A stretch of 8,148 nucleotides of DNA, taken from assembly GCA_015487905.1 (NCBI GenBank), contig WFOX01000135.1, positions 1 to 8,148 of the forward strand. Direction: 5' to 3'. The stretch is from Mariprofundales bacterium (GTDB lineage Bacteria > Pseudomonadota > Zetaproteobacteria > Mariprofundales > S012-25). This document shows positions 1 to 8,148 of the stretch, one piece after another. Numbering within the stretch: position 1 is the stretch's first letter; every line of letters starts with the position of its first letter. Both the position numbers and the translations under genes were made by a program. Below the pieces are notes generated by a model. That model was given only the letters and a program-made list of their open reading frames with translations. It was not told the origin of the DNA and ran no database searches.

Positions 1-528
<528 letters not shown>

Positions 529-532
529 CGCC

Positions 533-4624
<4,092 letters not shown>

Positions 4625-4629
4625 GTTGC

Positions 4630-4637
4630 TCACCCTC
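4630..4637 (-). promoter_or_regulatory. Ribosome binding site deciding the rpoB start
   Basis: GAGGGTGA on the minus strand lies 5 nt before ATG 4624. It resembles the consensus GAGGTGA with one extra G. It overlaps the alternative in-frame GTG start at 4633, which would have essentially no spacing from GAGG. This favours the ATG and a product beginning MASTITKRIRKN. Confidence 0.65.
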
Positions 4638-4662
4638 GCATGGGCATGGATTGATGGACGCG

Positions 4663-4704
4663 CACGGGGAGCGCCCCGCCGCTTGCTGCGGCGCGCTCCC
4701 CGTG
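4663..4704 (-). promoter_or_regulatory. Strong hairpin in the rplL-rpoB spacer (attenuator or RNase processing site candidate)
   Basis: In the 108-nt spacer, a perfect 12-bp outer stem is formed by 4704-4693 (CACGGGGAGCGC) and 4674-4663 (GCGCTCCCCGTG). It continues into a 5-bp inner stem, GCCGC with GCGGC (4692-4688 with 4682-4678), around a 5-nt loop. A three-G bulge (4677-4675) lies on the 3' side. No U-tract follows; the RNA continues as CGCGUCC, so this is not a standard intrinsic terminator. E. coli has a partial attenuator and an RNase III cleavage region at the same place between rplL and rpoB. By analogy, this hairpin may reduce polymerase subunit expression relative to ribosomal proteins or set an mRNA cleavage point. 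The structure is read directly from the sequence; the function is inferred. Confidence 0.7.
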
Positions 4705-4732
4705 GCGTGCAGTGGAACGAATCGGCACTGGC

Positions 4733-5116
4733 TTACTTGAGCTCCACCTCGGCACCGGCCTCTTCAAGCTTCTTCTTGATTTCCTCGGCCTCTTCCTTGG
4801 ACACGCCTTCCTTCACGGCCTTCGGCGCGCCCTCCACGAGGTCCTTCGCGTCTTTGAGACCCAGCCCCGTGATCTCGCGCACGGCCTTGATGACCTGAAT
4901 CTTCTTGGCCCCTGCGCTCTTGAGGATCACATCAAACTCGGTCTTCTCCTCGGCTGCGGCCTCACCGCCCGCTGCAGCCGGTGCCGCCGCAACAGCCATG
5001 GGGGCTGCGGCCGACACACCGAAGCGCTCCTCAAGCTCCTTCACAAGCTCAGCAAGCTCCAGCACCGTCATCTTCTCAATCGCTTCAATGAGCTGCTCTT
5101 TCGTGATCTCTGCCAT
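4733..5116 (-). CDS. rplL: 50S ribosomal protein L7/L12 (bL12)
   Basis: This is the multicopy stalk protein that recruits and stimulates the translational GTPases. It has 127 residues, normal for the family. The N-terminal dimerisation and L10-binding domain spans about 1-34 (MAEITKEQLIEAIEKMTVLE onward). An Ala/Gly-rich flexible hinge spans about 35-57. The globular C-terminal domain runs from Phe61-Asp62 to the end, with the conserved GTPase-contact surface KKIQVIKAVREITGLGLKDA at 71-90 and the family ending EEAGAEVELK. The start ATG is at 5116-5114, preceded by a purine-rich GAGAGG about 5 nt upstream. The gene follows rplJ after 30 nt with no terminator or promoter visible between them, so both should be on one mRNA. 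No anomalies were seen. Confidence 0.98.
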   Translation of the reverse strand: MAEITKEQLIEAIEKMTVLELAELVKELEERFGVSAAAPMAVAAAPAAAGGEAAAEEKTEFDVILKSAGAKKIQVIKAVREITGLGLKDAKDLVEGAPKAVKEGVSKEEAEEIKKKLEEAGAEVELK

Positions 5117-5146
5117 CTTCGCCTCTCCTCTCCTACGGTTGGAATG

Positions 5147-5671
5147 TTAGGCGCCCTGCGCCTCTTTTTGATCGCGGATCGCCGCAAGCGCCCGCACGAA
5201 CGAGGCGGGCACCTCGCTGAGCACGCGCACGAAGCCCGCAATCGGCGCCTGCATCTGCGCAAAGAGCTGCGCAAGCAGCTCCTCGCGCGACGGCAGCGCC
5301 GCAAGCCGCTTGACCCCTTCGGGATCCATTGCCTGCCCGTCCAGCACGCCGCCCAGAATCACGAGCGCCTCGTGCCCTTTGGCGAACTCCACAAGCGCCT
5401 TCGCCATGCCCACAGGCTCATCCCCATAGGCCACGGCGATCGGCCCCGAAAAGAGCGGCACGAGCGCCGCAAACGGCGTGTCCTCGGCGGCACGGCGCGC
5501 AAGCGTGCACTTGACCACGCGCAGGCGTGCGCCGACATCACGCAGGCTGCGCCTGAGCGTGCTCATCTCCGCGACCGTAAGCCCGCGGTAGTGCACGACC
5601 ACACCCGCTGCGGCCTGCTGCCAGGCTTCGTGCAGCTCCGCGACCAGTTTCCGCTTTTCTTCGCGGTTCAC
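5147..5671 (-). CDS. rplJ: 50S ribosomal protein L10 (uL10)
   Basis: L10 anchors L7/L12 dimers to the base of the large-subunit stalk beside L11. With L12 it usually acts as the translational repressor of its own operon. It has 174 residues, within the usual range (E. coli 165). The N-terminal rRNA-binding domain includes HYRGLTVAEMSTLRRSLRD at about 27-45. The C-terminal helix that carries L12 dimers is the segment around ASFVRALAAIRDQKEA. The start is GTG at 5671-5669, strongly supported by AAAGGAGG 5 nt upstream, and no better ATG lies nearby. The usual KNTL motif in the rRNA-binding domain reads KCTL here (Cys55). A structured leader precedes the gene and rplL follows closely, as expected for the L10-L12 autoregulated pair. 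Confidence 0.97.
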   Translation of the reverse strand: MNREEKRKLVAELHEAWQQAAAGVVVHYRGLTVAEMSTLRRSLRDVGARLRVVKCTLARRAAEDTPFAALVPLFSGPIAVAYGDEPVGMAKALVEFAKGHEALVILGGVLDGQAMDPEGVKRLAALPSREELLAQLFAQMQAPIAGFVRVLSEVPASFVRALAAIRDQKEAQGA

Positions 5672-5676
5672 GCGCT

Positions 5677-5684
5677 CCTCCTTT
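5677..5684 (-). promoter_or_regulatory. Strong Shine-Dalgarno of rplJ supporting a GTG start
   Basis: AAAGGAGG on the minus strand is 5 nt before GTG 5671. It is the best Shine-Dalgarno match in the window and fixes the non-ATG start of rplJ. It lies just downstream of the structured leader, where leader folding could affect its accessibility. Confidence 0.8.
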
Positions 5685-5695
5685 GTTGCATCGCC

Positions 5696-5790
5696 GACCC
5701 GTGCGAGAGGGAGGCCTTACGCCCCATCTATGCAGGATCCGCCTAAGGCGGGTTTCAGCGCCATCGCGCTCCTGCAGTCTCCGACGGGTC
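5696..5790 (-). ncRNA. L10(L12) autoregulatory leader RNA upstream of rplJ
   Basis: The 152-nt spacer before rplJ forms a closed multi-branch structure. A perfect 7-bp closing helix pairs GACCCGT (5790-5784) with ACGGGTC (5702-5696). Inside it, after the purine-rich CGGAGAC, TGCAGG (5776-5771) pairs with CCTGCA (5736-5731). That helix encloses two short hairpins: AGCGC-GATG-GCGCT (5770-5757) and CCGCC-TTA-GGCGG (5751-5739). A third hairpin, GGGGC-GTAAG-GCCTC (5725-5711, one G-U pair), sits before the closing strand. The position just upstream of rplJ and the branched form with a purine-rich internal loop match the known L10 leader family, where the L10-(L12)n complex binds a kink-turn and represses translation. 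No U-tract terminator follows, so translational rather than transcriptional control is more likely. Pairings are seen directly. Family assignment is inferred without a covariance-model search. Confidence 0.75.
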
Positions 5791-5823
5791 GCATGTTGCG
5801 GAAGACGCCCTCTTTGCGCCTTC

Positions 5824-6513
5824 CTAGCGCCACCGGCTCGCGTCCACGCGCACGCCGGGGCCCATCGTGGAAGAAATCGTGATCTTCTGAATGTAGCGCC
5901 CCTTGGCGGCCGCGGGCTTGAGCCGGATCAGCTCCGCCATCAAAGACTCAAAGTTCTCCTTGAGCTTTTCCGGCGGAAACGAACGCCGTCCGATCGGCGC
6001 ATGGATCACACCACCCTTATCCACGCGCACTTCAATCTGGCCCGCCTTGATGGCCTTCACGGCCTTGGCCACATCCATCGTCACCGTCCCCACCTTCGGG
6101 TTGGGCATAAGCCCCCGCGGCCCCAAAATGCGTCCAAGCCTGCCCACGAGCGGCATCATATCCGGCGTGGCCACGGCGCGATCAAACTCCAAAAACCCTT
6201 GCTGGATCCGCTCCACCAAGTCCTCCGCGCCGACGATGTCCGCACCGGCCTCCTTCGCCTCCTCGGCCTTGGGCCCCTTGGCGAAGACGGCCACGCGCAC
6301 GGGCTTACCTGTGCCATGCGGCAGCGCGATCACGCCGCGCACCATTTGATCGGCATGGCGCGGATCCACACCGAGGTTCACGGCCACATCAATGGATTCG
6401 TCAAACTTCGCCGCCGGTTGCGCAAGCACGACCTCAATCGCCTTGTCAATCGGCAGCTCCTCTTGCGGCGTCATCTTTTTCGCTTCCAGCCAACGCTTGC
6501 CACGCTTCGCCAT
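5824..6513 (-). CDS. rplA: 50S ribosomal protein L1 (uL1)
   Basis: L1 binds 23S rRNA to form the mobile L1 stalk that helps release deacylated tRNA from the E site. It has 229 residues, normal for bacteria. The N-terminus MAKRGKRWLEAKK is typical. Domain II contains the family signature GRILGPRGLMPNPKVGTVT at about 127-145. The rRNA-contacting C-terminal part includes KGRYIQKITISSTMGPGV at about 204-221. The start ATG at 6513-6511 was chosen because AGGGG overlapping the rplK stop codon lies 7 nt upstream; the frame stays open further upstream but would overlap rplK without family similarity. Only 10 nt separate it from rplK, indicating one mRNA and probable coupling. I saw no L1-binding mimic in the short spacers on the 5' side of rplK. 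Confidence 0.98.
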   Translation of the reverse strand: MAKRGKRWLEAKKMTPQEELPIDKAIEVVLAQPAAKFDESIDVAVNLGVDPRHADQMVRGVIALPHGTGKPVRVAVFAKGPKAEEAKEAGADIVGAEDLVERIQQGFLEFDRAVATPDMMPLVGRLGRILGPRGLMPNPKVGTVTMDVAKAVKAIKAGQIEVRVDKGGVIHAPIGRRSFPPEKLKENFESLMAELIRLKPAAAKGRYIQKITISSTMGPGVRVDASRWR

Positions 6514-6523
6514 CGCAAGACCC

Positions 6524-6955
6524 CTATTCGTTGACGATTTCAATGCCCATGGAGCGGGCGCTTCCTTCCACCGTGCGCATCGCGGCTTCCAGATCATAGC
6601 AATTGAGGTCCGGCATCTTGATCTTGGCGATTTCTTCAAGCTGCGCGCGCGTGATCTTGCCGACCTTCTTCTTGTTGGGCTCGGCGCTTCCCTTCTCCAC
6701 GCCCGCCGCCTTCTTGAGCAGATACGACACAGGCGGCGTCTTGATCACAAAGTCAAACGAACGATCCTGATAGACCGTGATCTCCACCGGCAACGGCGTG
6801 CCGGGCTCTTTGTCCTGCGTGCGGGCATTGAACGCCTTGCAGAACTCCATGATGTTCACGCCCGCCTGACCCAGCGCCGGCCCCACGGGCGGGGCGGGAT
6901 TGGCTTGCTGCGCGGGCACCTGCAACCTCAGCACGCGCACCACTTTCTTGGCCAT
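6524..6955 (-). CDS. rplK: 50S ribosomal protein L11 (uL11)
   Basis: L11 sits on the GTPase-associated centre of 23S rRNA beside L10. It participates in factor binding and the stringent response to uncharged tRNA. It has 143 residues, matching the family. The N-terminal domain carries the proline-rich segment ANPAPPVGPALGQAGVNIME at 18-37, the thiostrepton-site surface. The C-terminal rRNA-binding domain is GKITRAQLEEIAKIKMPDLN and onward to the end. The start is ATG at 6955-6953, with AGGAGGA 7 nt upstream. Residues 16-17 are Gln-Gln where most family members have Gly-Lys (PAGKANPAPP). The gene follows nusG after 27 nt and is 10 nt from rplA, the common nusG-rplK-rplA arrangement. Confidence 0.98.
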   Translation of the reverse strand: MAKKVVRVLRLQVPAQQANPAPPVGPALGQAGVNIMEFCKAFNARTQDKEPGTPLPVEITVYQDRSFDFVIKTPPVSYLLKKAAGVEKGSAEPNKKKVGKITRAQLEEIAKIKMPDLNCYDLEAAMRTVEGSARSMGIEIVNE

Positions 6956-6982
6956 CGTTGCGTCCTCCTACTGAATCCGAGC

Positions 6983-7510
6983 TTAGGCCTTTTCCACCTG
7001 CACGAAGTCCAGCTCCACGGGCGTGGGCCGACCAAAGACCGTCACACTTACGCGCAACTTGCCTTTATCCGGCATCACCTCTTCCACGACGCCGTTGAAC
7101 GAGGTGAACGGCCCGTCAATCACGCGCACGACATCGCCGACCTCAAAGCGCACCTTGGGCTTCGGATGCTCAATGCCTTCCTCCACCTGGCGCTTGAGCC
7201 GCTCCACCTCGGCCGGATCCATCGGGCGCGGCTTGCCGTCGCCGCCCAAAAAGCCCGCGATATACGGCGCGCGGCGCACGAGATGCCAGGTCTCGTCCGT
7301 CATCTCCATTTCCACGAGCATGTAGCCCGGCAGCAGCTTGCGCTTCGTGGTCGTCTTCTTGCCGCGCCGAAGCTCCATGACCTCCTCGCGCGGGATGAAG
7401 ATCTCACCGAACTTCTCGGCAAGCCCCGCGCGCTCGGCCGCCTCGCGCAAGGCACGCTCGGCCCTTTCCTCATATCCCGACAACACCTGCACGACATACC
7501 AACGCTTCAT
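6983..7510 (-). CDS. nusG: Transcription termination/antitermination protein NusG
   Basis: NusG binds the RNA polymerase clamp through its N-terminal domain. Through its KOW domain it contacts ribosomal protein S10 or Rho, linking transcription with translation or termination. It has 175 residues, a normal length. The NGN domain begins MKRWYVVQVLSGYEERAERA and includes KRKLLPGYMLVEMEM at about 56-70. The KOW domain at about 121-175 starts RFEVGDVVRVIDGPFTSFNG. The start ATG at 7510-7508 overlaps the secE stop as ATGA, and the NGN signature begins at once. An upstream extension of the frame into secE shows no family similarity. With rpoB and rpoC downstream, the locus encodes both the polymerase and this accessory factor. 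Confidence 0.97.
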   Translation of the reverse strand: MKRWYVVQVLSGYEERAERALREAAERAGLAEKFGEIFIPREEVMELRRGKKTTTKRKLLPGYMLVEMEMTDETWHLVRRAPYIAGFLGGDGKPRPMDPAEVERLKRQVEEGIEHPKPKVRFEVGDVVRVIDGPFTSFNGVVEEVMPDKGKLRVSVTVFGRPTPVELDFVQVEKA

Positions 7511-7698
7511 CCCATCATCACCTTGCGGATCACCCACGAGATCAGCGAATCCACGCCCCAAAGAAACAGCGCCACCAAAAGCACCATCACGACGACACCG
7601 ATCGTCGCCTGCATGGCCTCGGCCGGCGCAGGCCAAGTCACCTTCTTGGCCTCCACCTTGACCTCAGTAAAAAAGCGCTGCACCTCGGCCCACTTCAT
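7507..7698 (-). CDS. secE: Preprotein translocase subunit SecE
   Basis: SecE is the small inner-membrane subunit that clamps SecY in the SecYEG protein-export channel. It has 63 residues, typical of the short single-span form (E. coli has three spans and 127 residues). An amphipathic surface helix leads into the family motif EAKKVTWPAPAEAMQ at about 16-30. One hydrophobic segment at about 32-55 (ATIGVVVMVLLVALFLWGVD onward) is the membrane span. The start ATG at 7698-7696 was chosen because it lies 15 nt after the tRNA-Trp 3' end and gives the normal N-terminus; a longer frame would translate part of the tRNA gene. Only a weak GGGGT lies upstream. The stop overlaps the nusG start (ATGA), so the two should be coupled. 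Confidence 0.96.
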   Translation of the reverse strand: MKWAEVQRFFTEVKVEAKKVTWPAPAEAMQATIGVVVMVLLVALFLWGVDSLISWVIRKVMMG

Positions 7699-7713
7699 GC
7701 CATACCCCGAAGC

Positions 7714-7789
7714 TGGCAGGCCAGGAGGGACTCGAACCCCCAACCACCGGTTTTGGAGACCGGTGCTCTACCAATTGAGCTACTGGCCT
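7714..7789 (-). tRNA. trnW: tRNA-Trp (anticodon CCA), 3' CCA encoded
   Basis: This 76-nt gene folds into a full cloverleaf. The acceptor stem is AGGCCAG with CTGGCCT. The D arm is GCTC-AATTGGTA-GAGC. The anticodon arm is CCGGT-CTCCAAA-ACCGG, with anticodon CCA at 7756-7754. The variable loop is TGGTT. The T arm is GGGGG-TTCGAGT-CCCTC, with one G-U pair. The discriminator is G, followed by an encoded CCA. The A1-U72 pair, G73 and the anticodon arm match the tryptophan identity pattern seen in E. coli tRNA-Trp. It starts on the base right after the rpmG stop codon and ends 15 nt before secE, so it is probably cut out of the rpmG-secE-nusG transcript by RNase P and 3' processing enzymes. Confidence 0.97.
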
Positions 7790-7942
7790 TCATATCTTCG
7801 TCTCGCGATGCAGCGTGTGCCGCCCGCAAAACTTGCAAAACTTCCTAAGCGCCAGCTTGTCCGTCATCGTGCGCTTGTTCTTCGTCGTCGTGTAGTTCTT
7901 GCGCTTGCACTCGCTGCACGCCAATGCGATCAGCTCCCGCAT
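7790..7942 (-). CDS. rpmG: 50S ribosomal protein L33 (bL33), zinc-binding form
   Basis: This is a 50-residue large-subunit protein near the E site. The sequence begins MRELIALACSECKRKNYTTT and ends HRETKI. Two CxxC pairs are present (Cys9/Cys12 and Cys36/Cys39), so this is the zinc-binding C+ form rather than the cysteine-free paralog found in some bacteria. Typical family features include the KNKR stretch and the basic C-terminal half. The start is ATG at 7942-7940, with GGGGTGA 3 nt upstream. The stop TGA at 7792-7790 directly abuts tRNA-Trp with no spacer. A hairpin with an interrupted U-run lies between the tuf stop and this gene. The order tuf-rpmG-trnW-secE is conserved in several phyla. 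Confidence 0.96.
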   Translation of the reverse strand: MRELIALACSECKRKNYTTTKNKRTMTDKLALRKFCKFCGRHTLHRETKI

Positions 7943-7954
7943 CTCTCACCCCAC

Positions 7955-7991
7955 AAAAAAGAGCAAACGGGGCCGGCCGCAGCCGACCCCG
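7955..7991 (-). terminator. Probable intrinsic terminator or attenuator after tuf
   Basis: Just after the tuf stop, CGGGGTCGGC (7991-7982) pairs with GCCGGCCCCG (7977-7968) in a 10-bp stem with one G-U pair and a UGCG loop. The 3' side runs UUUGCUCUUUUUU, a U-tract interrupted by GC and C. The stem is very stable, but the interruption right after the first three U's may make it leaky. It lies 13 nt before rpmG. I see no clear sigma70-type promoter between it and rpmG, so downstream genes probably depend at least partly on read-through. Confidence 0.75.
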
Positions 7992-8001
7992 CACAATATT
8001 T

Positions 8002-8148
8002 TTACTCCAAAATCTTCGTGACCACGCCTGCGCCGACGGTGCGGCCGCCTTCGCGGATCGCAAAGCGAAGCCCCTCATCCATCGCAATCGGCGTGATCAA
8101 CTCCACCTCAAACTCCGCGTTGTCCCCAGGCATCACCATCTCCACACC
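8002..8148 (-). CDS. tuf: Elongation factor Tu (3' end, cut by window edge)
   Basis: These are the last 48 codons of EF-Tu, the GTPase that brings aminoacyl-tRNA to the ribosome. The visible part is the end of domain 3: GVEMVMPGDNAEFEVELI, then ITPIAMDEGLRFAIREGG, and the near-universal ending RTVGAGVVTKILE followed by TAA at 8004-8002. The GTPase domain and start lie beyond the right edge. The gene is on the same strand as all the others and is followed by the hairpin described separately. Whether this is the only tuf copy (many bacteria have two) cannot be seen from this window. Confidence 0.98.
   Translation of the reverse strand, partial: GVEMVMPGDNAEFEVELITPIAMDEGLRFAIREGGRTVGAGVVTKILE

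Noticed and set aside
4631..4650. A five-codon upstream frame (Met-Pro-Met-Arg-Gly-stop) just before rpoB
   Set aside because: It has no Shine-Dalgarno, and its stop lies inside the rpoB ribosome binding site. It is most simply explained by chance in a short spacer.
5117..5146. Possible internal promoter or terminator between rplJ and rplL
   Set aside because: The 30-nt spacer holds only a purine-rich ribosome binding site. No hairpin or promoter motif is seen.
6511..6639. Upstream extension of the rplA frame overlapping rplK
   Set aside because: The extra residues show no L1 similarity and overlap a conserved gene. The ATG at 6513 has a Shine-Dalgarno and gives the standard L1 N-terminus.
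7508..7636. Upstream extension of the nusG frame into secE
   Set aside because: The 42 extra residues are out-of-frame secE sequence. The NusG signature starts exactly at the ATG in the ATGA overlap.
8000..8030. Promoter candidate TATTGT near the tuf stop
   Set aside because: It matches the -10 consensus at only four of six positions, and the 17-nt upstream position has no recognisable -35. Annotating a promoter is not supported.

Overview
The window is a bacterial core locus, read entirely from the minus strand. In transcription order (right to left) it holds the 3' end of tuf, then rpmG, tRNA-Trp(CCA), secE, nusG, rplK, rplA, rplJ, rplL, rpoB and the 5' end of rpoC. Both edge genes are cut by the window: tuf keeps its last 48 codons and rpoC its first 176. 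Every protein was identified by recognising family motifs in the translated sequence. No database search was run.

Organism: the DNA is GC-rich. The beta subunit is the long form (1363 residues from the chosen start) and carries both large lineage-specific insertions seen in the E. coli protein. The order tuf-rpmG-trnW-secE-nusG is typical of Desulfobacterota/Deltaproteobacteria and several neighbouring phyla. I infer a high-GC Gram-negative-type bacterium from that broad group. I cannot name a genus or settle the phylum.

Layout: a hairpin followed by an interrupted U-tract sits between tuf and rpmG. The rpmG stop codon directly abuts the first base of tRNA-Trp, and secE starts 15 nt after the tRNA's encoded CCA end. 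secE and nusG overlap by 4 nt (ATGA). After nusG come rplK and rplA, 10 nt apart. A 152-nt spacer before rplJ folds into what looks like an L10(L12) autoregulatory leader. rplL follows rplJ after 30 nt. A 108-nt spacer before rpoB holds a very strong hairpin without a U-tract. rpoC starts 4 nt after rpoB.

Together the genes supply the ribosomal stalk and its base (L11, L10, L7/L12), the L1 stalk, L33, the elongation factor that works at the stalk (EF-Tu), a Sec translocase subunit, the NusG transcription factor and the two large RNA polymerase subunits. The interesting biology is in the spacers: the L10 leader, the rplL-rpoB hairpin, and the tRNA embedded between two coding genes. I see no mobile element, CRISPR array, prophage or accessory system, and no undescribed system. 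No spacer exceeds 152 nt, so there are no unexplained gene-free stretches.
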